In this document: one piece after another, positions 6,724 through 16,022 of the stretch
Position numbering within the stretch: the first letter of the stretch is position 1
Layout: each line of letters starts with the position of its first letter
Assembly (NCBI GenBank): GCA_910578095.1
Contig: CAJTOZ010000005.1
Location: forward strand, 1 to 64,000
DNA from: an uncultured Muribaculaceae bacterium
GTDB taxonomy: Bacteria; Bacteroidota; Bacteroidia; Bacteroidales; Muribaculaceae
DNA: 64,000 bases
Direction: 5' to 3'
Made by a program: the position numbers and the translations under genes
Notes under the pieces: model-generated
Databases searched by the model: none
The model's input: only the letters and a program-made list of their open reading frames with translations
Told to the model about the DNA's origin: nothing

Positions 6724-9689
6724 AACTGAAACTGATTCTTCCTGCCATGGCTTTTGCCGTGGCAGCACTCGCCGCCGTGGCCGTGAGGCCCACGCTTGTG
6801 GCGAAAGCCGACACCCGCGCATGCGAGCGCTGGGTGGACTCCGTGTACAACACTCTCAGCGAGCGCCAGCGTGTGGCGCAGCTGTTCTGTCCTAAAATCG
6901 ATCCTCGCCGCGCCGATGCGCAGCAGGCTGCCAAGCGCTATGTCGACAATGGCGTGGGCGGGCTGCTCTTCAGCGAAGGCTCCGTGGAGCAGTATGCACG
7001 CATCACCAACTATGTGCAGCAGCATTCGCGTGTGCCGGTGCTGATGACGTTCGACGGCGAGTGGGGCCTTTCCATGCGTGTGGCCGACACTCCCCGCTTC
7101 CCACGCAACATGGGTCTCGGCGCTGTGCGCGATGAGCGCCTGCTGTATCAGTACGGGCGCGAGATGGCGCGTGAATGCCGCCTTATGGGCATCCACGTGA
7201 ACTTCGCTCCTGTGGTCGATGTAAATTCCAATCCCTCCAATCCTGTGATAGGGCAGCGTTCCTTCGGCGAGGATGCCGACAGAGTGGCCCGTCTGGGCGT
7301 GGCCTATGCGCAGGGCCTCGAAGATGGAGGTGTGCAGGCTGTGGCCAAGCATTTCCCCGGACATGGCGACACCTCTACGGATTCCCACAAGGCCTATACG
7401 CAGGTGGGCCATAGCCGCGCGCGTCTCGACAGTGTCGACATGGTGCCTTTCCGCTCCTATGTGGATGCCGGATGCTCGGGCGTGATGGTGGGGCATATTT
7501 CCGTTCCTGCTGTCGATGCGTCCGGCACGCCCGCGTCTCTGTCGCATAAGATCACCACGGGGATGTTGCGCGATGGCCTCGGATTCGAAGGTCTTATATA
7601 CACTGACGCGCTCGACATGAAAGGAGCCAAGGTGGAGGGTAAGAACAACTGTATTCTCGCCCTCAAGGCCGGTGCCGACGTGCTTCTCTCCGGCATGCGC
7701 ACGGTGAGCGATATCGATGCCGTGGTGGCTGCAGTAAAGGCCGGTACCATCCCGGCTGCCGAGATAGAGCAACGTTGCAAGCGTGTGCTGCGTTACAAAT
7801 ATATTCTCGGGCTCAATCGCGAGCAAAAGGTGGAGGCCGATGCCAAAGTGCTCACGGCAAAGATCAATTCTCCGCAGGCCGACCGTGTGAACCGCCTTGT
7901 CACAGCTGCTTCCATGACCCTGCTGCGCAACAACGGCAACATCCTGCCGCTCGGACGTCTGGACAAGACATCGGTGGCCGTGGTGAGCATAGGTGCTGCC
8001 GCCGACAATGAATTCTCCGATCTCTGCGCCCGCTATGCAAAGATCGACAAATATTCCGTGACAGAGGCGCGCCATCTTACGGCCTCAACTGCCACCGCCA
8101 TCCGCAAGCACGATGTGGTGGTTATGGCCGTGTTCACCGACAAGCCCTGGGCCCGCGAGGCGGCAGCCATGCTGCGCGGCACGGCCGGCCTTGTCGAGGT
8201 ATTTATGGTCAACCCCTACCGTATGGCGCGTTTCGATACGGCCCTCAAGGGTGCTGCCGCCGTACTGCTGGCTTATGACGATACTCCCCTGACGCGTGAA
8301 TATGCGGCCCAGGCCGTGTTCGGCGGCATCAATGTCGACGGCACGCTGCCGGTGGCTGTCAAGGGACTTTTTGACAAGGGCGCCGGTATGCGTCTGCGCA
8401 AGACGCGCCTCGGCTACACTGTGCCGGAAGCCAAGGGCCTGCGTGCATCGCTCACTGACAGCGTGGACTCCATCGTAGGCGTGGGACTGCGCACGGGAGC
8501 GTTCCCCGGCTGCCAGGTGCTGGTGGCGCGCGGCGGCGATATTGTGCTCAGCCGCAGCTACGGCCACACCACTGACGGCGGCCCGGCCGTGACCGCCTCC
8601 ACGGTCTACGATCTGGCATCCGTGTCCAAGGCCCTCGGCACTCTTCCCGGCGTGATGAAGGCCTACGACATGGGCTTGTTTGAACTCTCCGATCGCGCGT
8701 CGGATCATATTCCGGGCCTGCGTGGCACGGATAAGGCCGATGTGACCGTGCAGCAGCTGCTTTACCATGAGTCGGGCATCCGTCCCTCGCTGGCTGTGCA
8801 CGATGCCATGTTCGACCCCGAAAGCTATGAGGGCAAACTGTTCACCTCAAAGCCCGACGCCGCCCACAGCATCAAGGTGCAGCCTCGCACTTATGGCAAC
8901 AACTCCGCGCGCCTGCGTGCCGACATTACATCGCCTACACGCCGCCCGGGCTTCGACATCGAGGCCGCAAAAGGGCTGTATGTGGGCCAGGCCACCATCG
9001 ACACCATCATGCAGCGCATCTACACATCGCCGTTGCGAGCCAATAAGAATTACGCTTATTCCTGCCTGAATTTCTGTTTGCTGATGGACATGGAACAGCG
9101 CCTCACAGGCATTCCCCACCAGCAATTCATGGCCGATAGCGTGTGGGCTCCTCTCGGTGCCTACACAGCATGCTACCGACCGCTCACAAAGCATTCGCTC
9201 GATAAAATAGCCCCGACGGAGGACGATACATTCCTCCGCCGCCAGGTGGTGCACGGGTATGTGCACGACGAGACCGCAGCCATGTTGGGTGGAGTAAGCG
9301 GCAATGCCGGTGTCTTTGCCTGTGCCGATGATCTCGCCAAGGTGTGCCAGATGTGGCTCAACGGCGGCGAATACGGCGACAAGCGCGTGCTGTCGCAGTC
9401 CACGGTAGATCTTTTTACCAAATCAAAGAGCCCCACGTGCCGGCGCGGCCTCGGTTTTGACAAACCGGATACCGTGAATCCCGATAATTCTCCCACATGC
9501 GACGAAGCAGGCGCCGCTGTCTACGGCCATCTCGGATTCACCGGCACCGTGTTTTGGGTAGACCCCGATGAGGAACTGATCTTTATATTCCTTACCAATC
9601 GTGTGAATCCCAGCCGCGACAATGCGGCATTCAATAAGCTGAACATCCGTCCCGAGTTGTTCCGCCAGGTCTACAAGGCCATTATCTGA
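6720..9689 (+). CDS. glycoside hydrolase family 3 / serine beta-lactamase-like fusion protein
   Basis: This 989-residue exported protein joins two enzymes. Residues about 35-370 are a NagZ-like GH3 domain with the KHFPGHGDTSTDSH loop (210-223) and the nucleophile Asp296 in YTDALDMKG; about 380-580 is the GH3 C-terminal domain. Residues about 590-980 are a class C beta-lactamase/DD-peptidase-type domain with SVSK at 634-637 and GHLGFTG (His937) as the third motif. The usual Y-S-N motif reads Y780-S-C-L-N, with Cys at the Asn position. The fusion is widespread in Bacteroidetes and probably trims N-acetylglucosaminyl peptidoglycan fragments; the partner domain's substrate is unproven. It is translationally coupled to the nucleotidase, and its end overlaps the convergent sulfatase gene by 8 bp. 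Confidence 0.9.
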   Translation: MKLKLILPAMAFAVAALAAVAVRPTLVAKADTRACERWVDSVYNTLSERQRVAQLFCPKIDPRRADAQQAAKRYVDNGVGGLLFSEGSVEQYARITNYVQQHSRVPVLMTFDGEWGLSMRVADTPRFPRNMGLGAVRDERLLYQYGREMARECRLMGIHVNFAPVVDVNSNPSNPVIGQRSFGEDADRVARLGVAYAQGLEDGGVQAVAKHFPGHGDTSTDSHKAYTQVGHSRARLDSVDMVPFRSYVDAGCSGVMVGHISVPAVDASGTPASLSHKITTGMLRDGLGFEGLIYTDALDMKGAKVEGKNNCILALKAGADVLLSGMRTVSDIDAVVAAVKAGTIPAAEIEQRCKRVLRYKYILGLNREQKVEADAKVLTAKINSPQADRVNRLVTAASMTLLRNNGNILPLGRLDKTSVAVVSIGAAADNEFSDLCARYAKIDKYSVTEARHLTASTATAIRKHDVVVMAVFTDKPWAREAAAMLRGTAGLVEVFMVNPYRMARFDTALKGAAAVLLAYDDTPLTREYAAQAVFGGINVDGTLPVAVKGLFDKGAGMRLRKTRLGYTVPEAKGLRASLTDSVDSIVGVGLRTGAFPGCQVLVARGGDIVLSRSYGHTTDGGPAVTASTVYDLASVSKALGTLPGVMKAYDMGLFELSDRASDHIPGLRGTDKADVTVQQLLYHESGIRPSLAVHDAMFDPESYEGKLFTSKPDAAHSIKVQPRTYGNNSARLRADITSPTRRPGFDIEAAKGLYVGQATIDTIMQRIYTSPLRANKNYAYSCLNFCLLMDMEQRLTGIPHQQFMADSVWAPLGAYTACYRPLTKHSLDKIAPTEDDTFLRRQVVHGYVHDETAAMLGGVSGNAGVFACADDLAKVCQMWLNGGEYGDKRVLSQSTVDLFTKSKSPTCRRGLGFDKPDTVNPDNSPTCDEAGAAVYGHLGFTGTVFWVDPDEELIFIFLTNRVNPSRDNAAFNKLNIRPELFRQVYKAII

Positions 9690-11385
9690 AGAAATCGCTG
9701 CGCAGAATGCTGTCGCTGACAGCTATCTGCCGCTCCTCCCACTCGCCGCGGCGCGGGCCAAGCATAGAATGGCCCGTGCCGCGCCATTTTGATTGCAGGC
9801 CCATGATGTCGAGCACCGTGGGAAACACATCGATCTGTCGCACGGTATCTGCCACGCACAGTGTGGTGTCGGTGTTGGCGGCTATAAATGCTATTTGCGT
9901 GTGGTCTTTCCACTTCTGATAGTTATGGTCGGAAGCTATCACCAGAGTAGTGTTGTCCCATCGTCCGGCCTTCTTCAGCCCGTCGATGAATATGCCCAGA
10001 TTGCGGTCGAAGTCGGCGGTGCAGTTCAGGTAGCGCACCCTTTCTTCCGGCAGGCTGTCGGTCTCGAATGTCAGTGTGCGTAATGCTCCTGTGTCGCTTG
10101 GATAATGCATCTGTATGGTGAGCAGCTGCATGTAGAAAGGTTCGGGAAGCTGTTGTGCTCTCTGCAGCGCGAAGTGCAGCATCAATCCGTCGGTACTGCG
10201 AGTGCCATCTGCCATGTGACGGAAAGCATGGTTGGAATACTGCTGGGCGTAGCCATAGACCAGGTAGGCCTCGGTCTTGCCCCATCCGCTGCCGCCATCG
10301 GCAAAGATGGCTTCAGAGGTGTATTGCTTCGGCAGCAGGTGTGGCAATGAAGGAATGTTTTTCAGATGTGGCACGAAGTCAACGCTGCCTACGCCATAGA
10401 GTGTCGGCAGTACTCCCAGATTGTACATCAACTGCCCGTCACATGATGAGCCGGCTCCTATTTGAGATGTCATTTTCAGCGCACACACTGAGCCGTGTGA
10501 GGCAGCGAGCGAGTTCATCACAGGTGTGACCTCTTTGCCGCCTACTGTAGCGCCTATCATATCAGCGTCCAGCGATTCTACTATTATGAAGATGAGATTG
10601 CGGTCTGTGGGGGCGTGGTGATCCGCATTGCCATCGGACAGCGCGGCGAGATAGTCATTCAAGCTTTTACGTTCTTCAGGGGTGAGACTGAAGGTGGAAC
10701 ACGAAAGCAGGAGATTCTCAAACTCATATATCAAGTGCAGAGTGATTCCTAAATGCTTGTATGTTCTATGGTTCTTCGCCATAAATACGTTGTATAGCTT
10801 AATAGGGGTTTTACCCGAGAGTATCGCTTTTGCTTTCTCGGTACGGTTTCCTACTTCACTCATGCGCACGTTGTAGAGAAATATCAATGCCAGATAGGTG
10901 ATGGTGGCTAAGGCTGTGAGGGTCACCCGCAGGCGCAACGGAAATTTTTCCGCACACACGGCTTTTCTGGCAGCGGGACACAACCACACAGACGTCAACG
11001 CCAAGGCCGAAAGCAAATAGAACCAGTCGACGGCTTGTATCGTGTGTATGATGCTTTTGGCGAGTACACCATTGGCGTTGCCGGCTTGTCTGAACAGATC
11101 GAGTGGCATCATGCTTCCCCAGAATCGGAAATATATCATATTGGAGAAGAAGTATATGGAAAGGGCCCACACAAATATCAACGTCATGGCACGCCATCGG
11201 CCTTTTAGCCACCAGTATGGAAAAAAGAGAAAAAATATCTCCATTAGGGAATATATGCCTATGTAAATGGAGAAACTATTTCTTGAGATTCCGTGGAACA
11301 GCAGCAACTGCGCACTCATGGTCAGCCATACCACGATACCGTAGGCCGAAGCTCCGTGCTGTTGTATTAGTGATGGTAGTTTCAT
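9682..11385 (-). CDS. LTA synthase-like membrane sulfatase (phosphoglycerol/phosphoethanolamine transferase family), copy 1
   Basis: The 567-residue protein has about five N-terminal membrane helices (residues 10-160) followed by an alkaline-phosphatase-superfamily catalytic domain facing the periplasm. NLIFIIVESLDADMIG matches the metal-binding strand of LtaS, the nucleophile region reads GAGSSCDGQLMYNLG, and IASDHNYQKWKDH matches the second metal site. Gram-negative bacteria lack lipoteichoic acid, so the acceptor is more likely a glycan, a lipid or an osmoregulated oligosaccharide; that is inference. It is the second gene of a pair of paralogues with a 4-bp ATGA overlap. Codons in the membrane part are noticeably more AT-rich than in the flanking genes. 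Confidence 0.85.
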   Translation of the reverse strand: MKLPSLIQQHGASAYGIVVWLTMSAQLLLFHGISRNSFSIYIGIYSLMEIFFLFFPYWWLKGRWRAMTLIFVWALSIYFFSNMIYFRFWGSMMPLDLFRQAGNANGVLAKSIIHTIQAVDWFYLLSALALTSVWLCPAARKAVCAEKFPLRLRVTLTALATITYLALIFLYNVRMSEVGNRTEKAKAILSGKTPIKLYNVFMAKNHRTYKHLGITLHLIYEFENLLLSCSTFSLTPEERKSLNDYLAALSDGNADHHAPTDRNLIFIIVESLDADMIGATVGGKEVTPVMNSLAASHGSVCALKMTSQIGAGSSCDGQLMYNLGVLPTLYGVGSVDFVPHLKNIPSLPHLLPKQYTSEAIFADGGSGWGKTEAYLVYGYAQQYSNHAFRHMADGTRSTDGLMLHFALQRAQQLPEPFYMQLLTIQMHYPSDTGALRTLTFETDSLPEERVRYLNCTADFDRNLGIFIDGLKKAGRWDNTTLVIASDHNYQKWKDHTQIAFIAANTDTTLCVADTVRQIDVFPTVLDIMGLQSKWRGTGHSMLGPRRGEWEERQIAVSDSILRSDFFR

Positions 11386-13172
11386 AATTCAGGGAAGAAA
11401 TCGCTTCGCAGCATGCTGTCAGAGGCTGCGAAAGCGCGGTGCATGTGCGGGATGCGTTCGGGCTTCGGGGTGCCGTGGATAGTTCCATAGATATCGACAG
11501 CGCCGCAGGCATCCTCCGAAAGGATGCTGAAACCTACGCCGCGCCAGCCGCTGCGCACCCCCGCGAGATCGCACACGGTGGGAAAAATATCGGCTTGTGC
11601 CACCGGGTACTTCACTTGCAGGCTGTGCCCGCTTCCGGCGGCTATGAATACAATCGGATTCAGAGGCGTCAGCCCGCTGTCCATGTTCATGTGGTGGTCT
11701 GAAGCCACGATGAGAATGGTGTTTTCGAGAAGTCCGCGCTGGCGCAGGCCATTTATGAAATCGCCCAGCGCGCGGTCGAAGTAGCGCACGCAGCGCAGAT
11801 AGTCGCGCTCAGGTCCGCTTTGTGCGCCGCCCTCGAAGTCGGGTGCCGCTTTCTCCCGGAATGGATAGTGGGTGGATGACGTGAGTATCTGCATCAGAAA
11901 CGGCTTCGGCGATGCTTCGGCCATTCTCAGAGCATAGCGCAGAGTGGCGTCGTCGGCGCCAAGCGTATCCATACCGCCGTAGTGTGCGGCCACACTGTCG
12001 CTTGTGAGCACGCGCCGATAGCCGTAGGCAAGATAGGCATCCCGTTCGTTCCATACCATGCCGCGTTCGGCAAATACGGCTATAGGATAGTGTGTGGAAG
12101 CAAGTCTTACGGCCAGCGCAGGCAATCGCTTGCCATACAGAGCATTCTGCGATGCAGCTCCGCTGTTCAGGGGCAGGAGGCCGAGATTGTATAGCAATTG
12201 GCCGTCGGAGGAAATGCCGTCTCGCACCTGCGGCACCACCTGCAGGCTGCTGATTGTGCCTTGCGCCTGCAGCAGCGAATCCAGAACGGGTGTCACGTCC
12301 TCGTGGCCCACCCGTTGGCCGATGGCTTCAGCATTAAGCGATTCCACAACTATAAACACGATGTTTTTTGTTGTTATTGAGTCCGTGGCCTGCTTTTTCA
12401 AGACAAATTTCTCAAGACTATTACGTTTCGCGGCGGAAAGTCGTGGAGTGTGGAGTGCGCAGGCTGTGTCGTAGAGTTCTGTGAGCATGTACACCGCCAC
12501 TCCGGACTGACGCAAGGAAGCGGCACGGCTGCATCGGAATTCGCTCGTGCGGTCTATCAGCCGGATGCGTGTCGCCTCCATGAATTCCATACTGGTGCCG
12601 TTCCAATAGTAAAACAGCCAGCGGTAGTCGTTGGTGTAGTGCATCTGTGCACGTGCTGTCAGGGCCAATATCAGCGCGATGCATATGCATCGCATGCCGG
12701 CACCGGCATGCGCATTTGTCACTATACGCCTAATAGGTCTGATACACCATGCTGCGGTGGCTATGGCGGGCCATAAAATGTAAAGGGCATCCTCAGCACG
12801 CAGCAGTTCGCGGATGCTTCCGAGAAGCAGACTGTCGGCATGTGCGGCTTGGGAGAGCAGTGTCAGCGGCATGCATTCGGATGTGAAACGGAAATACACG
12901 CTGTCGATTGCATAGATGGCCGACATTCCCCATAGCGCTATCAGTATCGACCATCTCCACCTGCCCGGGAGCAGCCAGTAGGGTAGCAGTATCAGGGCTG
13001 CGTCGGCCGCATTTTTACATGCGTTGACTGTGTTGACCGAACGCGCCGGCAGCGCGAGGTCTTCGGCAAACTGTGCCGTGGCTGCATACAGCAGCACAAC
13101 GCACAGCAGCCACCATAGCACGGCTGCGCTGCGGTTCAGGGCTTTGACAGATGCGGCACGGAAAGATTCCAT
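11382..13172 (-). CDS. LTA synthase-like membrane sulfatase, copy 2
   Basis: The 596-residue paralogue of the next gene has the same plan: five membrane helices in the first 160 residues, then a sulfatase-type domain with NIVFIVVESLNAEAIG, a nucleophile segment DGISSDGQLLYNLG, and the metal site VASDHHMNMDSG. Both proteins end with S-x-LRSDFF. Family knowledge suggests transfer of a phosphoglycerol or phosphoethanolamine head group from a phospholipid to an envelope acceptor; the acceptor here is unknown. The promoter -7 box TAACTTTGC ends only three bases before the ATG, which would give a leaderless or nearly leaderless message. No other in-frame start is close by. Confidence 0.85.
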   Translation of the reverse strand: MESFRAASVKALNRSAAVLWWLLCVVLLYAATAQFAEDLALPARSVNTVNACKNAADAALILLPYWLLPGRWRWSILIALWGMSAIYAIDSVYFRFTSECMPLTLLSQAAHADSLLLGSIRELLRAEDALYILWPAIATAAWCIRPIRRIVTNAHAGAGMRCICIALILALTARAQMHYTNDYRWLFYYWNGTSMEFMEATRIRLIDRTSEFRCSRAASLRQSGVAVYMLTELYDTACALHTPRLSAAKRNSLEKFVLKKQATDSITTKNIVFIVVESLNAEAIGQRVGHEDVTPVLDSLLQAQGTISSLQVVPQVRDGISSDGQLLYNLGLLPLNSGAASQNALYGKRLPALAVRLASTHYPIAVFAERGMVWNERDAYLAYGYRRVLTSDSVAAHYGGMDTLGADDATLRYALRMAEASPKPFLMQILTSSTHYPFREKAAPDFEGGAQSGPERDYLRCVRYFDRALGDFINGLRQRGLLENTILIVASDHHMNMDSGLTPLNPIVFIAAGSGHSLQVKYPVAQADIFPTVCDLAGVRSGWRGVGFSILSEDACGAVDIYGTIHGTPKPERIPHMHRAFAASDSMLRSDFFPEL

Positions 13173-13174
13173 GC

Positions 13175-13183
13175 CGCAAAGTT
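13175..13183 (-). promoter_or_regulatory. -7 box directly in front of the sulfatase pair
   Basis: On the minus strand TAACTTTGC ends 3 nt before the ATG at 13172. The match to TAnnTTTG is exact, but with normal spacing the transcript would start at about the ATG itself. Confidence 0.5.
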
Positions 13184-13202
13184 ACGAAAAAAAGCCGGTC
13201 AT

Positions 13203-14660
13203 TCAAGCCGTGGCCGGCACAATGGTCCGTCGTGTGCTGCGGATTTTGAAACCGGTCATGGCCATGATTATCGACATCAGCGGCGACATCAGGTTGAAGA
13301 TACAGAACGGCAGATAGGCCACAGTAGCCACTCCGAGCACCGCACTTTGTGTGACACCGCATGAGTTCCAGGGGATGAGCACGGAGGTGACGCTCACGCT
13401 ATCCTCCATGGTGCGGCTCAGCAAGCGTGGCTCGAGGCCGGCACGGCGGTAGACATTGCGGTACATGTTGCCGCCTATGATGAGCGAGAGATACTGGTCG
13501 GCCGTGCACGAATTAAGGAAGAGGCCGCTTGCCACCGTTGTTCCGACTATGGATCCACGGCGCGACAGGCGGCGTGTGATGGCGTGGGTGATGGATGCTA
13601 TCATGCCGGTGCCGAGCATGGCCGCGCCGAAGATCATGGCGCTGAGCACGAGCCCAATGGTCGGGAGCATGCCCGTGATGCCCGATGTGGCAGCCAGAGA
13701 GTCGAGCAATTCGCTGCCGGTGGAGAGCGTGGTCTCGCCCCACAGCACGCCCCATAAGGCGGCAGCGCTGCCGGAGAAGCCTGGGATCAGTTCGGGCTGA
13801 AACAGATATATGCCTGCCGCTCCCGTGGCTGCTCCGGCGGCGAGCACCCATAGGGTGGGGACGCGCAACAGGAGAAGCGTCACGGTGATGGCGGGAATCA
13901 CCAGGGTCCAGGGTGTGATATTGAATGTGGCGCGCAGGCTGCCTATCATGTCGGAGGCCGAGACATCGGCGCTGCTTTCGTGGAATATGCCGGCCACGGC
14001 GTAGACCGCGAGAGCCACGGCCATGGCCGGAGCACTCGTGAGCATCATGTAGCGTATGTGCTTGAAAAGGTCGACACCGCAGGCCGATGAGGCTACTACG
14101 GTGGTGTCGCTGAGCGGCGACATCTTGTCGCCGAAATAGGCGCCGGAGATGATGGCCCCCGCTACCCATGCCTCGGAATAACCAAGCACGGTGCCGATAC
14201 CCATGAAAGCCACACCGATGGTGGCGATGGTGCTCCACGAACTGCCGGTGAGCACCGACACTCCGGCGCACACAGCACATGCGATGGCAAGGAAATATGT
14301 GGGATTGATCACATGCAGGCCGTAGTCTATCAGCGTGGGCACCACACCGCTCAGCATCCATGTGGTGGCTACCATGCTGATGAAAAGCAGCATGGGCACC
14401 GCCGGCAGTATCTGGGTGGCGCTGCGGCGCAGCCCCATGGCCAGCGACCGGCGCGAGTAGCTGCGCGACATGCGACCGAGGAGCAGGCACAATGCAGTGG
14501 CCGACAGTAATATGGCGGGACTGTAGGTGTTGATGAGGTCGGCGCTGCCACACACTATAATGCCTATGAGCATTACAAGCAGGAAAGCTATGGGAAGGGT
14601 CGATACGGCGAGCGTCGGGCGACGCAGTTGTCCGGCTGCGGGAAATAATATGTTTGCCAA
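13203..14660 (-). CDS. nhaC: Na+/H+ antiporter NhaC family
   Basis: The 485-residue integral membrane protein has about eleven predicted helices and the NhaC signature region GSSWSTIATIGVAFMGIG followed by GAYFGDKMSPLSDTT. It should exchange sodium for protons across the inner membrane. The start is a TTG at 14658-14660: no in-frame ATG occurs before residue 30, which already lies within the first membrane helix, and a stop lies 30 nt upstream of the TTG. Its own promoter (TAATTTTGC, 14725-14733) leaves a leader of about 60 nt. The neighbouring genes have their own signals, so it is probably monocistronic. Confidence 0.92.
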   Translation of the reverse strand: MANILFPAAGQLRRPTLAVSTLPIAFLLVMLIGIIVCGSADLINTYSPAILLSATALCLLLGRMSRSYSRRSLAMGLRRSATQILPAVPMLLFISMVATTWMLSGVVPTLIDYGLHVINPTYFLAIACAVCAGVSVLTGSSWSTIATIGVAFMGIGTVLGYSEAWVAGAIISGAYFGDKMSPLSDTTVVASSACGVDLFKHIRYMMLTSAPAMAVALAVYAVAGIFHESSADVSASDMIGSLRATFNITPWTLVIPAITVTLLLLRVPTLWVLAAGAATGAAGIYLFQPELIPGFSGSAAALWGVLWGETTLSTGSELLDSLAATSGITGMLPTIGLVLSAMIFGAAMLGTGMIASITHAITRRLSRRGSIVGTTVASGLFLNSCTADQYLSLIIGGNMYRNVYRRAGLEPRLLSRTMEDSVSVTSVLIPWNSCGVTQSAVLGVATVAYLPFCIFNLMSPLMSIIMAMTGFKIRSTRRTIVPATA

Positions 14661-14724
14661 TGTCTTAAGTGTAAAATGAGGATGCAGTCAAGCAGCCTCT
14701 AAAACGTAAATTTTTTCTGCGACT

Positions 14725-14733
14725 GCAAAATTA
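14725..14733 (-). promoter_or_regulatory. -7 box for nhaC
   Basis: The minus strand reads TAATTTTGC, an exact TAnnTTTG match 64 nt upstream of the TTG start; no clear -33 TTG was found. Confidence 0.45.
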
Positions 14734-14788
14734 CAAAGAAATCTCCATATATGCTCCCATATATCAAAAACTTAACGTATGAACACAT

Positions 14789-14837
14789 AAATAAGCAAAA
14801 AAAGCGGACCATCCGGGTCCGCTTTTTTTGCTTATTT
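14789..14837 (-). terminator. intrinsic terminator downstream of DUF3861 gene (symmetric)
   Basis: Perfect inverted repeat with arms aaataagcaaaaaaagcgga.. and its complement (14789-14837, loop of about 4 nt). The A- and T-runs on both sides of the GC core make it work in either direction. It separates the DUF3861 gene from the nhaC promoter. Confidence 0.85.
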
Positions 14838-14865
14838 CAGGCAGTGGCTTGCCGTTTCAGAGGAG

Positions 14866-15168
14866 TTAACCCTCGCAAAATCTGCCTTTTAAGCTATCTT
14901 TGAAAGCCTTCAGCTGGGGTGCGAATTCTTTGAACAGCTCGTTGTCGGGATATTTTTTCAGCACGTGGTGGAGCAGACGCACGCCGAGCACGAGTTCATC
15001 GGCATGTTTCTTGGAGAACGTACCGCTTGCGGCCACTTTGTCGGCCATGGCGGCAAGGTCGTGATGACCGCCGAAATTGAAACTCATGGTTTCCTGAATT
15101 TTGTTGTCAACCACTTCAGTGACGTTGAAATGGTAAGAACGCTTGGTCTTGTTGCAATTACAGCTCAT
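14866..15168 (-). CDS. DUF3861 family protein
   Basis: The 100-residue cytoplasmic protein starts MSCNCNKTKRSYHFNVTEVV and has the compact pattern of DUF3861: an N-terminal strand pair, FGGHHDLAAMADKV, then helices around LVLGVRLLHHVLKKYPDNELF and a basic C-terminus. No biochemical function is known for the family. The CNC near the start is unusual for the family and could be a metal ligand or chance. It is probably monocistronic, with a strong terminator 29 bp after its stop; it is separated by 71 bp from the EFR1 gene on the same strand. Confidence 0.75.
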   Translation of the reverse strand: MSCNCNKTKRSYHFNVTEVVDNKIQETMSFNFGGHHDLAAMADKVAASGTFSKKHADELVLGVRLLHHVLKKYPDNELFKEFAPQLKAFKDSLKGRFCEG

Positions 15169-15239
15169 AGTGTTTGAATTTTATGTTATGCAACACTATA
15201 ACGCTTCATTTCCGGGGTGGTTCAGCCCGCAGGGGTATT

Positions 15240-16022
15240 TCACATTTTTTGTGTGGCTCGCGGCCCGCGGTATTGTCCTTTGCCGCGTGTGGTGCGCCCG
15301 TAGGCCACGGCATGCGACGGACACACGTGATAGCAGCCCAGACACATGGCGCATTCCGAGCCCCATTGGGGCCGGCCGGAGCTGTCCGGAGAAATGTTGG
15401 CCATGGGACATCTCCGCGCGCACGCGCCGCAACCGGTGCACTCCGCTGTGTGGTGGAATGGTTTGGGCGACATGTCCATGCGCACGAACCACGGGTACAC
15501 CACATGCGTCTTCAGCCACGCCATGGATCCGCGCACCACACAGTCGTCGCCCTCCCGGTCCATTTCCGCGGCTATATATGCCACTCGGGCAGGCATCGCC
15601 TCCAGTTTTTCTGCGGCTGTTTCGGTGGAGTCGACATCAAATCCGCGCATGGCCACATAAGTGTTGGGCATCTGCACGCTGAAGGCCCTGCCGGCCTTCC
15701 ATCCGCGCTGCCAGATGTCGCGGCGCCACATCGTGGCGCAGTCGCCGATGTCGTCGCCGCATGTCGTGAGCATCACGTGCGGCAGTTGCTCGCCCCGGTG
15801 CAATACCACCCGTGAGATAAAGCGGCGCACCACAGGCGGCACACCCCACGAATAGGTGGGAAACGCCCATACGATGTGCCGTCCGGAAGCCTCTACTTCC
15901 GGCATGCCGGCATCGGAGCGAAGCATGTCGGGGGTGAGTGTCAGCACCTCGTCGCCGCTGATGCGCGCCAGCTCGCATGCTGCTGCGGCAGTATTGCCGC
16001 ATCCGGAAAACACGATGATCAT
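15240..16022 (-). CDS. EFR1-type flavodoxin/ferredoxin protein
   Basis: The 260-residue protein has an N-terminal flavodoxin fold (MIIVFSGCGNTAAAACELAR, phosphate loop; FPTYSWGVPPVVRRF, flavin loop) and a C-terminal pair of 4Fe-4S motifs, CTGCGACARRCP and CAMCLGCYHVCP. EFR1 proteins are anaerobic electron carriers whose partners are mostly unknown. It may exchange electrons with ferredoxin-dependent enzymes such as KorAB in this window, but nothing in the sequence proves this. Its ATG overlaps the stop of the DUF2027-Smr gene (ATGA), so it is the second gene of that operon. Confidence 0.88.
   Translation of the reverse strand: MIIVFSGCGNTAAAACELARISGDEVLTLTPDMLRSDAGMPEVEASGRHIVWAFPTYSWGVPPVVRRFISRVVLHRGEQLPHVMLTTCGDDIGDCATMWRRDIWQRGWKAGRAFSVQMPNTYVAMRGFDVDSTETAAEKLEAMPARVAYIAAEMDREGDDCVVRGSMAWLKTHVVYPWFVRMDMSPKPFHHTAECTGCGACARRCPMANISPDSSGRPQWGSECAMCLGCYHVCPSHAVAYGRTTRGKGQYRGPRATQKM

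Noticed and set aside
5284..6822. Minus-strand frame of 512 codons opposite the 5'-nucleotidase
   Set aside because: His/Val/Ala-rich shadow composition and no motifs; the plus-strand gene is well supported.
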